A stretch of DNA of 24,282 nt from Lachnospiraceae bacterium UBA3401 (GTDB taxonomy: Bacteria > Bacillota > Clostridia > Lachnospirales > Lachnospiraceae), in assembly GCA_002358575.1 (NCBI GenBank), contig DEPD01000105.1, forward strand, positions 1-24,282, given 5' to 3'. The notes beneath the pieces are model-generated. The model searched no databases. It saw only the letters and a list, made by a program, of their open reading frames with translations, and had not been told where the DNA came from. The translations under genes and the position numbers were made by a program. Positions 1 to 7,854 of the stretch are shown here, piece after piece. Position 1 is the first letter of the stretch, and every line of letters begins with the position of its first letter.

Positions 1-4
1 CGTT

Positions 5-45
5 AAAATTTCTAGACGATGCCACCGCATCGCCGTCGAAATTTT
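5..45. repeat. Imperfect palindrome, possibly part of a dispersed repeat cut by the window edge
   Basis: Arms AAAATTTC (5-12) and GAAATTTT (38-45) enclose GACGATGC (15-22) facing GCATC plus GTC (27-31 and 35-37, with GCC bulged), around a CACC loop. The sequence continues to the right as GCCTAGCACTGGCA. The outer left arm, if there is one, would lie before the window. There is no coding sequence here and no U-tract typical of a terminator. A dispersed intergenic repeat is the best guess, but a single copy cannot prove it. Confidence 0.4.
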
Positions 46-137
46 GCCTAGCACTGGCACGAACCATGCAACGCACAACTCTAATTTCTGTCTGGATGGA
101 GCACTAGAAAATAAAATATAAAAGGAGAGAAAAAATC

Positions 138-2156
138 GTGATCGGAAACAACACAAGCTTCCAACAACGCAAATTCAGACGAAGTCTTAATGGAAGAATA
201 TTGAGAAGTACAATCCTTAATATCCTCATATTGGTGATTGTATGTTGTGGAATAATGGCATTATCTTTGCAGTATCTGGCAACCAACATTCTTCTAGACA
301 GTTTACAACCTATGGCACGGCAATCAGCAAAAACAGTTGAAGCAAACATGCATATGCTCGCAGATCGCATGATGGCACTTGCTGGAAACGCTCGTATGCA
401 ATCTGTCATGCTTGACAATAATGTCGTAGATGCTACGACAACCCGCAAAAACCGTGCAGAACTTTTAACAGAAACTGCTGAAATTTATGAATTACACACC
501 ATTGCTTTATATAATTTAGATGGCCAACTGGTTCAGGGCATTGACGGAGCGCCACAAAGCCTAGAAGAAGACTTCTTTGCACTCCTACGTGAAACTGACA
601 ATTTTACCACCAGCTCCTCCACTATTTTTCAGGAGAAATTAGGCATCACAATGGGAATGCCCGTAAAAGAAAATGGGGAGACTGCATTGTATGTTGTAGG
701 AGTCTACAAATATGACACGCTCAATGATGTCATTAGCAGCATTAATCTAGGCAGACACAGTACAGCATATATGGTTGACCGCAATGGTATTATCACTGGT
801 CATCCAGACCAATCCCTTGTTCTAGCAAAAAACATGCTATCCCAGCTAGGCGGCGAAAATCCAGAGATTCTTAACCGCATTACTGCTGGTGAAACTGGCG
901 CAGCGGAGTTTCCTATTGATGGAAAACATATATTAGTTGCGTTTTCTCCTATCCGTGGCACACAATGGTCCCTTGTCCTACATATTCCTGAATCCGATTA
1001 CAGCCACATGATCAATGGTGCAGTGTTCGTTGCAATAGCTTTCACCTTCATAGTGCTGATATTCTCTATCTTACTTGTTCTACATTTAGCGCGGTCAATT
1101 TCACGCCCTATCAAGAATGTGACAGCTCGTATGGTATCACTTTCCAACGGAGATTTACACACTACAATAACCCCAGTCCGTTCCAAAGATGAACTGGAAG
1201 TGCTAACATTGACATTAAGCACTACTGTGGAGAGTATTAACAATTACATATTGGATATCCAACAGGTATTGACACATGTAGCTAACGGTAATCTCTGTAT
1301 CAATCCCCAAGTAGACTATAAAGGTGATTTTGCCTTGATTCGTAATAGTCTACGCACAATTACACAATCTATGAACGAGACAATTACAGATTTTCGCAAG
1401 ACTACCACACAACTTGCATATATGTCCGAGGAGTTGAATAATCAATCCAGCCAACTTCATCAGGCTTCCTTGGAACAAAATCAATCTACAGAAGCATTGG
1501 TATGTGAAATATCACATGTAAAAGAGCAGCTGTCTAGTGTCACAGAAAGTACCAGCCAAACTCGCAGCAAAACAACGGAGATCGCTGGGTGTATTCAAGA
1601 CGCAAGCAGTCATATGCTCTCTCTTTCTGGTGCAATGGACAATATCAATTCCAACACAGAAGAAATTACAAAAATTGCTAAAGTAATTGAGGATATTGCT
1701 TTCCAAACTAGCATTCTGGCACTTAACGCCTCAATAGAGGCCAGCTGTGCAGGAACTGCCGGAAGAGGTTTTGCTGTCGTGGCAGCCCAAGTCAAAGATC
1801 TTGCTGCCAAAAGCGCCGAAGCTGCACAGAATGCTACAGAAATGGTAGCACATACCAGCTCTATTATTCAAACGGGTGTAAAGCTGACTGCTGATACTGC
1901 TAATTCGCTCCATGTAATCTCTACTGTTTCTGATCAGATTAGTACAATCTCCGACCGTCTAGTAACGGCTGTCGAAGGGCAAAAGAACGCTCTATCTATT
2001 ATAGATGAAAGAATTGAGGCAATCTCTGGAATTGCTGATCAAAATCTCCAAAATGCTAGTGAAATAGAACAATCCAGTGCATTGCTGGCCAAAGAGGCAG
2101 AATTACTTCAATCTCATGTAAAAAAATTTACACTGAAAGGAGATCATAAAGAATGA
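138..2156 (+). CDS. Methyl-accepting chemotaxis protein with periplasmic-type Cache sensor
   Basis: This is a transmembrane chemoreceptor that would pass an extracellular signal to the CheA/CheW array. The start is GTG, placed by AAAGGAGAG at 121-129. TM1 is about residues 24-46, followed by an extracellular region of about 55-285 that resembles dCache (inference from length and layout). TM2 is about 293-316, with a HAMP at about 317-370 and a second HAMP-like segment (TH-VANGNL then DYKGDFALIRNSL, about 378-405). The cytoplasmic coiled coil runs to about 660, and the conserved tip (about 519-548) carries AFQTSILALNASIEA and AGRGFAVVAAQV. The protein has 672 residues, normal for the family. 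No C-terminal CheR-tethering pentapeptide is evident. The stop overlaps the next gene start (ATGA), so the two are translationally coupled. The ligand cannot be read from the sequence. I could not identify a convincing promoter in 1-137. Confidence 0.93.
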   Translation: MIGNNTSFQQRKFRRSLNGRILRSTILNILILVIVCCGIMALSLQYLATNILLDSLQPMARQSAKTVEANMHMLADRMMALAGNARMQSVMLDNNVVDATTTRKNRAELLTETAEIYELHTIALYNLDGQLVQGIDGAPQSLEEDFFALLRETDNFTTSSSTIFQEKLGITMGMPVKENGETALYVVGVYKYDTLNDVISSINLGRHSTAYMVDRNGIITGHPDQSLVLAKNMLSQLGGENPEILNRITAGETGAAEFPIDGKHILVAFSPIRGTQWSLVLHIPESDYSHMINGAVFVAIAFTFIVLIFSILLVLHLARSISRPIKNVTARMVSLSNGDLHTTITPVRSKDELEVLTLTLSTTVESINNYILDIQQVLTHVANGNLCINPQVDYKGDFALIRNSLRTITQSMNETITDFRKTTTQLAYMSEELNNQSSQLHQASLEQNQSTEALVCEISHVKEQLSSVTESTSQTRSKTTEIAGCIQDASSHMLSLSGAMDNINSNTEEITKIAKVIEDIAFQTSILALNASIEASCAGTAGRGFAVVAAQVKDLAAKSAEAAQNATEMVAHTSSIIQTGVKLTADTANSLHVISTVSDQISTISDRLVTAVEGQKNALSIIDERIEAISGIADQNLQNASEIEQSSALLAKEAELLQSHVKKFTLKGDHKE

Positions 2157-2602
2157 AACAAAAACTTCGCTTATCGCTGTTTTTAATGTTGCTTTTAACA
2201 CTACTGACAGCATGCAGCGATAAAGCAACAGGAACAGAACTTCAAGATGGCTACTATACCGCTCAAGCTGCCGAGTTTAGCCATGGTTGGAAGGAATACA
2301 TTACTATCATGGTCAAAGGCGGCAGCATTGTGTCTGTAGAATATAATGCTGAAAATGCCAGTGGTTTTATTAAAAGCTGGGACAGCAATTACATGCAGAA
2401 TATGCTCAAAGCACAAGGCACTTATCCCAACGAATATACCCGCTACTATGCTAGTCAATTGCAGAACGGACAAGGTAAAAATACAATTGATGTATTGACA
2501 GGTGCCACAAGCTCCTACAACTCATTTCAAAAATTATCTGCTGCTGTTATTGAGCAGGCACGACGAGGGGATTCCAGCATTGTGATTGTTGATGCCTCCT
2601 AA
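2153..2602 (+). CDS. FMN-binding lipoprotein with ApbE-type flavinylation motif
   Basis: This 149-residue exported lipoprotein has a basic N-terminus, a hydrophobic stretch and a lipobox LLTAC with Cys21 as the lipidated residue. The mature part fits a small FMN-binding domain (as in RnfG and NqrC). DVLTGAT at 113-119 matches the consensus at which the ApbE flavin transferase links FMN covalently, here to Thr119. The expected location is the outer face of the membrane, carrying one FMN for one- or two-electron transfer. It starts inside the stop of the chemoreceptor gene (ATGA) with AAAGGAGAT just upstream, so the two proteins are probably made together. No ApbE, Rnf or other electron-transfer partner is encoded in this window. 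The domain call is strong; the role as a chemoreceptor partner is inference. Confidence 0.85.
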   Translation: MKQKLRLSLFLMLLLTLLTACSDKATGTELQDGYYTAQAAEFSHGWKEYITIMVKGGSIVSVEYNAENASGFIKSWDSNYMQNMLKAQGTYPNEYTRYYASQLQNGQGKNTIDVLTGATSSYNSFQKLSAAVIEQARRGDSSIVIVDAS

Positions 2603-2643
2603 TATTATCATAAACGCTCAAAATCTTTTATCTTGAAAAGAAG

Positions 2644-2672
2644 TTGCGGACAACCTGAAAATAGGATATAAT
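2644..2672 (+). promoter_or_regulatory. Sigma-A-type promoter for the 51-aa ORF and DUF1622 gene
   Basis: TTGCGG (2644-2649), a 17-nt spacer and a perfect TATAAT (2667-2672) precede the small ORF at 2759. The predicted leader of about 80 nt contains a weak hairpin, ATAG-CTCT facing AGAG-CTAT (about 2714-2735), shortly before the ribosome binding site. Confidence 0.6.
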
Positions 2673-2758
2673 AAATTGTTACTTGGTTCTATAAAAGATA
2701 TCAATAAACTTTAATAGGCTCTTAGAGTCTGCTATCTTTACAATATAGGAGGAAAAAG

Positions 2759-2914
2759 ATGAGTGAATTGAAAAATGTTTCCCAAAAAAAGCGTGTAATT
2801 GTAATGATTCTTTGTATAACAACACTTGCATCTTTGTATTTTACAAAAGTATATTTTAATGTAAAGAGTACTAGATTAATTCTAACAAATGAATGTCAGA
2901 CACTTTCTGAATAA
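2759..2914 (+). CDS. Small single-span membrane peptide, 51 aa, unrecognised
   Basis: I do not recognise this family. The ORF starts with ATG after ATAGGAGGAAAAAG, a strong ribosome binding site at good distance, and ends in TAA at 2912-2914. The peptide begins with a polar, Lys/Arg-rich segment (SQKKR), followed by one hydrophobic helix at about residues 13-29 (VIVMILCITTLASLYF), then a mixed tail ending CQTLSE. The layout suggests a membrane peptide with its basic end inside. It lies 15 nt ahead of the DUF1622 gene with its own promoter upstream, so the two probably form a bicistronic unit. It is short, but the promoter, binding site and membrane span together favour a real gene. Confidence 0.6.
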   Translation: MSELKNVSQKKRVIVMILCITTLASLYFTKVYFNVKSTRLILTNECQTLSE

Positions 2915-2929
2915 TGCAGGAGGTATTTC

Positions 2930-3280
2930 ATGCATTCTGTAATAAAAATTTTAGAAATGCTGCTGACTAATATTGTGGAAATATGCACAATTCTCCTAGA
3001 ACTATTTGGTGTTGCTATTCTTGTCTTTACCGCCATCAAGAGTTTTTGGTATTGGATAAAACAAGACGCCAGAATCCGATTAGATTTAGCACAAGGCATT
3101 GCATTGTCGCTCGAATTTAAGATGGGCAGTGAAGTGCTTCGTACTGTCATTGTACGCGAGTGGGGGGAACTTGGTATACTTGGTGTGGTTATCCTGCTGC
3201 GCGGTATTCTGACTTTCCTGATTCACTGGGAAATCAAGCATGAGGAAAAAGCACTGGCAATGGATCAAAAAGAAGAGTAA
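2930..3280 (+). CDS. DUF1622 family membrane protein
   Basis: This 116-residue protein has a hydrophobic N-terminal helix (about 8-38, including LLELFGVAILVFTAIKSF). A cytoplasmic-looking segment carries the family hallmark RLDLAQGIALSLEFKMGSEVLRTV (about 50-73). A final membrane span follows (about 80-98, LGILGVVILLRGILTFLIHW), ending in a charged tail. Length and order of segments fit DUF1622, whose function is unknown. AGGAGG at 2918-2923 places the ATG. The upstream 51-aa ORF probably shares its transcript. Nothing in the sequence suggests a substrate. Confidence 0.8.
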   Translation: MHSVIKILEMLLTNIVEICTILLELFGVAILVFTAIKSFWYWIKQDARIRLDLAQGIALSLEFKMGSEVLRTVIVREWGELGILGVVILLRGILTFLIHWEIKHEEKALAMDQKEE

Positions 3281-3304
3281 AAAGAATAAAACTATTTTCT
3301 ATTT

Positions 3305-3361
3305 TTTCTGCCTTGGACATTAGAAAAGAGTCTGTTCTCTACTATACTTCCAAGGCAGAAA
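3305..3361. terminator. Long hairpin between convergent genes, probable bidirectional terminator
   Basis: TTTCTGCCTTGGA (3305-3317) is an exact inverted match to TCCAAGGCAGAAA (3349-3361). A smaller AGAG/CTCT hairpin sits inside the 31-nt loop. On the plus strand the stem is followed after a few bases by TTTTT. The minus side lacks an immediate U-tract, so termination of gpmI there is less certain. The position between the DUF1622 gene and gpmI fits. Confidence 0.65.
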
Positions 3362-3379
3362 TCCATTTTTAATTCCTTC

Positions 3380-4921
3380 TTACTTGCGCACCAACAAGGA
3401 CTTACCAGTCATCTCTGCCGGTTGCTGCATCCCCATTGTCTCAATTAAAGTAGGTATAATGTCTGCAAGACATCCACCTTCACGCAGGGTATATGCTGGG
3501 TCATAATTTACAAGAATAAAAGGCACCGGATTGGTCGTGTGTGCTGTGAATGGCGCGCCGGTTTCATAGTCAACAAGTTGCTCTGCATTGCCGTGGTCCG
3601 CACAAATAAACATTGTACCATTGACTTCAAGAATCGCATCCACTGCTTTGCCCACACATTCGTCAACCGCCTCAACCGCTTTGATTGCAGCCTCCTCAAC
3701 ACCTGTGTGTCCCACCATGTCAGGATTAGCGAAGTTGATAATAATCACATCATAGTTGCCAGATTTAATTGCTTCAGTGAGTTTGTCGCACACAGTATAA
3801 GCACTCATTTCTGGCTTCTGGTCATAGGTTGCCACTTCCTTTGGAGATGGAACAAGCACTCTGTCCTCATCTTTATTTGGCTCCTCCACACCACCATTAA
3901 AGAAAAATGTAACATGCGCGTATTTCTCTGTCTCGGCAATTCTTGCCTGTTTCATATTGTTTGCAGCAAGCCACTCGCCAAAAGTATTGGTCACTGCAAT
4001 CTTATGAAATGCAACTGTCTTGTTTGGAATCGTTGGGTCATAGTCTGAGAAGCACACATATTTCACATCAAGCCGCTTTCTGTCAAAACCCTTAAAATCA
4101 TCATCGCAAAAAGCTCTGGTTATCTCTCTTGCGCGGTCTGGTCGGAAATTAAAGAAGATAATGGAATCGCCATCCTTGATCGTTGCGATTGCTTTTCCGT
4201 TCTCTGTCACAACAGTCGGAAGCACAAACTCATCTGTCTTGTCATTGTCATAAGACTGTTGTATACCTGCCGGACCGGAAACTGCCTGCTCGCCCTTACC
4301 TTCTGTCAGCGCCTCATAAGCTTTCTGTACACGGTCATAGTTGTTATCTCTATCCATCGCATAGTAACGTCCCATCACAGACGCGATTTTACCGACCCCA
4401 ATCTCTGCCATCTTCGCTTCAAGTTCTTCCGCAAAGCCTTTCCCTGACGAAGGTGGTGTGTCACGCCCATCAAGGAAACAGTGCACATAAACCTCAGAAA
4501 GTCCATTTCTCTTTGCCAGTTCCAACAGTCCATACAAATGTGTATTGTGACTGTGTACGCCGCCGTCTGACAAAAGTCCAAACAGGTGCAGCGCAGAGTT
4601 CTTCGCCTTGCAATTCTCCACTGCTTCCATCAAAGCCGAATTTTCAAAAAAGGTTCCATCTTGAATCTCTTTGGTAATTCTTGTCAGCTCCTGATACACA
4701 ATTCTACCAGCACCCATGTTTAAATGCCCCACTTCAGAGTTTCCCATCTGTCCATCAGGAAGTCCAACTGCCATGCCGCTTGCATTTCCTTTCACAAATG
4801 GATATTCTTTCATCAGCCTGTCCATCACTGGCGTTTTTCCAAGTGCCACCGCATTATGCTCTGTCTTTTCGTTTAACCCATAGCCATCAAGAATCATTAA
4901 TACTGTCGTTTTCTTGCTCAT
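3380..4921 (-). CDS. gpmI: 2,3-bisphosphoglycerate-independent phosphoglycerate mutase
   Basis: GpmI interconverts 3-phosphoglycerate and 2-phosphoglycerate in glycolysis and gluconeogenesis. It is a cytoplasmic, metal-dependent (usually Mn) enzyme of the alkaline phosphatase superfamily. The 513-residue length is standard. Visible motifs are LDGYG with the metal ligand Asp12, GQMGNSEVGH with the phosphorylated Ser62, FLDGRDTPP in the phosphate-transferring insert domain, FNFRPDRARE, NPDMVGHTG, and the C-terminal metal site ADHGN. AAGGAG lies about 8 nt before the ATG. The gene stands alone on its strand: a clear promoter is at 4989-5017, and the upstream neighbour ends at a MITE-like insertion. 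No other glycolytic gene is adjacent in this window. Confidence 0.97.
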   Translation of the reverse strand: MSKKTTVLMILDGYGLNEKTEHNAVALGKTPVMDRLMKEYPFVKGNASGMAVGLPDGQMGNSEVGHLNMGAGRIVYQELTRITKEIQDGTFFENSALMEAVENCKAKNSALHLFGLLSDGGVHSHNTHLYGLLELAKRNGLSEVYVHCFLDGRDTPPSSGKGFAEELEAKMAEIGVGKIASVMGRYYAMDRDNNYDRVQKAYEALTEGKGEQAVSGPAGIQQSYDNDKTDEFVLPTVVTENGKAIATIKDGDSIIFFNFRPDRAREITRAFCDDDFKGFDRKRLDVKYVCFSDYDPTIPNKTVAFHKIAVTNTFGEWLAANNMKQARIAETEKYAHVTFFFNGGVEEPNKDEDRVLVPSPKEVATYDQKPEMSAYTVCDKLTEAIKSGNYDVIIINFANPDMVGHTGVEEAAIKAVEAVDECVGKAVDAILEVNGTMFICADHGNAEQLVDYETGAPFTAHTTNPVPFILVNYDPAYTLREGGCLADIIPTLIETMGMQQPAEMTGKSLLVRK

Positions 4922-4956
4922 GTTTTATACTCCTTTTCTATTTTTATTCACATCAT

Positions 4957-4978
4957 ATTAACACTCCTGTGAGTTAAT
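4957..4978. promoter_or_regulatory. Dyad symmetry in the gpmI leader
   Basis: ATTAAC (4957-4962) faces GTTAAT (4973-4978) across a partly symmetric 10-nt centre. It falls just downstream of the predicted gpmI transcription start and upstream of its ribosome binding site. It could be an operator or a small 5' hairpin; the sequence does not distinguish them. Confidence 0.35.
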
Positions 4979-4988
4979 ACTCTTTTAA

Positions 4989-5017
4989 AGTATACACTTT
5001 TTTCCAGATATACGCAA
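4989..5017 (-). promoter_or_regulatory. gpmI promoter
   Basis: Read on the minus strand: -35 TTGCGT (5012-5017), a 17-nt spacer, -10 TATACT (4989-4994). Spacing is ideal and the distance to the gpmI start is about 70 nt. The end of the MITE-like element lies 24 nt beyond the -35. Confidence 0.7.
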
Positions 5018-5033
5018 TCATTTTGTATGGGGT

Positions 5034-5192
5034 TTTAAATCGTTACTTTTCACACCCACGCCAAAGTAGTGGGAATCATGCGCCAAAATGCCTGCCTTTT
5101 AGCATTTTGTGTGCAAAATCTGTTATAATTCACACATCAATAACTTATAACATGATAAAAACTGGCGTGGGTGTGAATTGTAACTTTAAATC
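5034..5192. mobile_element. MITE-like element with inverted termini and 8-bp target duplication (copy 1)
   Basis: The element body is 5042-5184 (143 bp). Its terminal 22 nt (5042-5063 and 5163-5184) are inverted copies with 20 matches: both ends read GTTAC, then two differing bases, then TTCACACCCACGCCA. It is flanked by exact direct repeats TTTAAATC at 5034-5041 and 5185-5192, as expected for an 8-bp target-site duplication. Inside, AAAATGC and GCATTTT form a short hairpin. There is no ORF of transposase size, so it would be mobilised in trans by a transposase not seen here. The right-hand duplication overlaps the stop codon of the beta-CASP gene. The left half recurs at 18163 and 24210. Confidence 0.8.
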
Positions 5193-7737
5193 AATTATAT
5201 AGCCTGCCAAATTCGCACATACACCCTGTTTTTTTCAAAAAAGCATTTGCGACTTCCGCTTGTTTCTCATCGTCTGTTTCCTCGACAATTTTCACCACAA
5301 CAGCCCTTCTGTCTGGTATATAGGACGGATTTTTTACAATTGTCATACCCTGTTCTGCACAGAGCATTCTAATCATCTGAAACAACGCATTCTGGTTTAC
5401 TTTATCGGCAATTTGTATGCGCCACCCAATCTGGTCAGCAATCTGCTGCAATTCTTCCCGATATCGCTCCCCAACCATTGGCGAAACAAAACTAAGCTCC
5501 AGATATTTTCCTTTGACATCTTGTCGAATGCTCTTCTTTTCAATCTGGTCTGGAATCCCTGCAAAACTCTGATCAATACAGGAAAAAGCAAAGTTTTGTT
5601 CTATTGGTCGCATGGAAGTATTCTTTGGAACAAATTCCATATGCGATATCTTTTGAGAAGTCCCCTCATTTGCTACCAAACTTTTCGTTGTCTCTTTCCT
5701 AAAACACTTTCCATTAATATACAAATTCCAACCTGTCTGTCGATAAAACGTCTCCGCCGCTTCTCGGTCGCCATCTGCCGCTCCTGATACTGTTACCGAA
5801 TATTGTTTTTTATCCACATAATAAGAAACTTTCTGTATCCTGCCTCCAAACGCAGCGTACAGCAAACTTCCTGCCGCAGTATGATTCATAGACGGATTCA
5901 CACTGACCATCCAGCCTGTCTTTTCCTGAAATGCTGCTGCCCCTTGCTGAAACAGCACCCTATCAATGCTATCTGGATAATCGAACTGCAAAACTGCTTC
6001 GCGTTTCTCTGGATAGTAGCCAATCTTTCGATATCCGAATCCTGCAAAAACTTCCTGAATCTGAATCTCCACATCTTGTATCGTTTGCTCTTTTGGTGCC
6101 AGCGCTTTCTCAATTTCCTCCTGTGTGTTTGCCTCAAACAAAAACAACTGACGCATATTAGGCGAAAAATAAGGGCTTTGCGCCAATATATTTTGCATCT
6201 CCTGCAACACTGCCTCTTCCTGCTGCTGCCCATACCAGATAGTGGCAATCTGCGACACTGAAAATTTCCTTCCACTGTAATTATCCTGCCAATAAGTCCA
6301 CAAAAGTTTTGCATCCTCCGCAGTAAACGAAACATTTTTTTGCATGGTATAGGGCAAAATATTGCTCAACTGTTGGCGCTTCTTGTGAATTTCAACAGTG
6401 TATATGTGACCACATTCTGGCAAATAAATTTGACGGCGATAATCCTCCATTGCCAGCTCTTTCCCATACGCACGAATTGTCTCTTCATTTCCATGCACCA
6501 AAAACACTTGGCGTGCAGACAACCGCTCTAGCAGCGCTGTAATTTCTGATTTATCACCATGCGCGGACAATCCCACCTGCTCAACGCGGCATCTTACTGG
6601 AAGTGTTGTCCCATCCAATGTAATTTTGCCCTCTTCTTTATTTTCCAGCAGATTCAGTAATTGTCTTCCTGGTGACTCTTCGTCTTGATATCCCGTGATA
6701 ATGATACATGCCTCTTCAGACTGCACAAGCATTTTTGCATACTGCATACTTGGTCCTCCTGTCAACATGCCAGAGCTGGATACAAATACTGCTGGTCCTT
6801 TTATCTTTAAGAGTTCTTCTCTATTCTGCATGGGCGCCACCGGCTGAATTTCTTTTGTGTAAAAAGGTTCTCCACCCCGTAATATTCGCTTTCCAAGTGC
6901 ATTTTTTAAGAACGTTGGGTTTCGGGTATAGACAATATTAATATCGCGCACCATGCCGTCCACATACACCGGAATTGCAGGGATTTCTTCATTTTGAATC
7001 GCAGCGCGCAAAATCAGCAATACTTCCTGTGATCGCCCTAACGCAAATGCTGGAATCAGCACTTTCTGTCCACTCTCAATACACTCTCGCACCAACTCCA
7101 CGAGACGCTTCTCCTCCACCTGCCTGTTTGCGTGAAGCCTGTTTCCATAGGTTGTCTCCACAATAGCGACATCTGGCCGCAGCTTTGGTATATGAACTCC
7201 TTCTATTGTGCGCTGAGAAAACGCAGCAAAATCTCCAGAATAAAACAGCGTCCCTTCCTCAGCGACAAGATATGCGCACGCCGCACCCGCAATGTGTCCC
7301 GCTGGATAAAAAGTCAGCTTAACGTTTTCTAATATTGCAAGTTCCATCTGAAACCGCATTGGTGTGACACGTCCCAACATAGAAAGTACATCCTGCTCTG
7401 TGTAATGTGGAATCTCATCCTCTCGGTATGCCATAATTTTCAGACTGTCGTAAAGCAACACGCGCGTCAATTCTGCGGTCATAACAGTCATATAAATCCG
7501 TGCATTTGGATATGCTTTGCTGATAATCGGAAGTGTTCCGATATGGTCCATATGCGCATGACTCACAACAATCGCATCCAATCCGCCCTGCTCCTGTATT
7601 GTGCGAAAATCCGGCAGCGGGTCCTTCGCGTTAGACTGTCGGATTCCACTGTCAAATAAAATGCGCTTTCCCCCCAATTTCACATAAATACAGCTTGCGC
7701 CAATTTCCATAGCGCCGCCCAAAAAAAGAAATTCCAT
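5191..7737 (-). CDS. Beta-CASP metallo-beta-lactamase nuclease with long repeated C-terminal extension
   Basis: The N-terminal 450 or so residues form an MBL-fold/beta-CASP nuclease of the CPSF-73/YSH1-like COG1236 type, expected to cut or trim RNA in the cytoplasm with two zinc ions. In numbering from the chosen start, the motifs are SHAHMDH (59-65), PAGHIAGA (145-152), YSGDF with Asp169, SSSGML in the beta-CASP part, GLSAHGDKSE (from 389) and FLVHG (412-416). The remaining 390 or so residues are not a known RNase J or KH domain as far as I can tell. They contain recurring modules ending in F..KTGW-type motifs (EKTGWMVSV, RQTGWNLYI, DQIGWRIQI, KKTGCMCEF). I chose the ATG at 7737 because GAAAGGG precedes it suitably; an earlier in-frame ATG at 7785 has AAGG almost abutting it. 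The stop codon overlaps the target duplication of the adjacent element. Confidence 0.88.
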   Translation of the reverse strand: MEFLFLGGAMEIGASCIYVKLGGKRILFDSGIRQSNAKDPLPDFRTIQEQGGLDAIVVSHAHMDHIGTLPIISKAYPNARIYMTVMTAELTRVLLYDSLKIMAYREDEIPHYTEQDVLSMLGRVTPMRFQMELAILENVKLTFYPAGHIAGAACAYLVAEEGTLFYSGDFAAFSQRTIEGVHIPKLRPDVAIVETTYGNRLHANRQVEEKRLVELVRECIESGQKVLIPAFALGRSQEVLLILRAAIQNEEIPAIPVYVDGMVRDINIVYTRNPTFLKNALGKRILRGGEPFYTKEIQPVAPMQNREELLKIKGPAVFVSSSGMLTGGPSMQYAKMLVQSEEACIIITGYQDEESPGRQLLNLLENKEEGKITLDGTTLPVRCRVEQVGLSAHGDKSEITALLERLSARQVFLVHGNEETIRAYGKELAMEDYRRQIYLPECGHIYTVEIHKKRQQLSNILPYTMQKNVSFTAEDAKLLWTYWQDNYSGRKFSVSQIATIWYGQQQEEAVLQEMQNILAQSPYFSPNMRQLFLFEANTQEEIEKALAPKEQTIQDVEIQIQEVFAGFGYRKIGYYPEKREAVLQFDYPDSIDRVLFQQGAAAFQEKTGWMVSVNPSMNHTAAGSLLYAAFGGRIQKVSYYVDKKQYSVTVSGAADGDREAAETFYRQTGWNLYINGKCFRKETTKSLVANEGTSQKISHMEFVPKNTSMRPIEQNFAFSCIDQSFAGIPDQIEKKSIRQDVKGKYLELSFVSPMVGERYREELQQIADQIGWRIQIADKVNQNALFQMIRMLCAEQGMTIVKNPSYIPDRRAVVVKIVEETDDEKQAEVANAFLKKTGCMCEFGRLYN

Positions 7738-7825
7738 ATTCTTTTTAACCCTTTCTAAAAAATTTTCTGTAATAATTTTAAGCATACCTTATAAAAAATC
7801 ATTTGTAAAGAAATAAAAAATTAGG

Positions 7826-7854
7826 TTGACATTCAATCAAAATAAGAGTATGGT
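7826..7854 (+). promoter_or_regulatory. Promoter of the leader ORF / ABC exporter transcript
   Basis: Consensus -35 TTGACA (7826-7831), a 17-nt spacer and -10 TATGGT (7849-7854). Transcription should begin near 7861. The divergent nuclease gene starts at 7737. The promoter is more than 280 nt from the exporter start, leaving a long leader. Confidence 0.72.

Noticed and set aside
2603..2643. Terminator after the FMN lipoprotein gene (TCTTTT facing AAAAGA)
   Set aside because: The stem has only six A/T-rich pairs with no following T-run; too weak to call.
3539..4048. Plus-strand 169-codon open frame within gpmI
   Set aside because: It is antisense to the catalytic core of a highly conserved enzyme, has no ribosome binding site, and its Cys/His-rich translation is typical of a shadow frame.
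7738..7785. Upstream ATG (7785) of the beta-CASP gene
   Set aside because: AAGG almost touches the ATG, whereas the ATG at 7737 has GAAAGGG at a workable distance and starts directly at the MBL fold.
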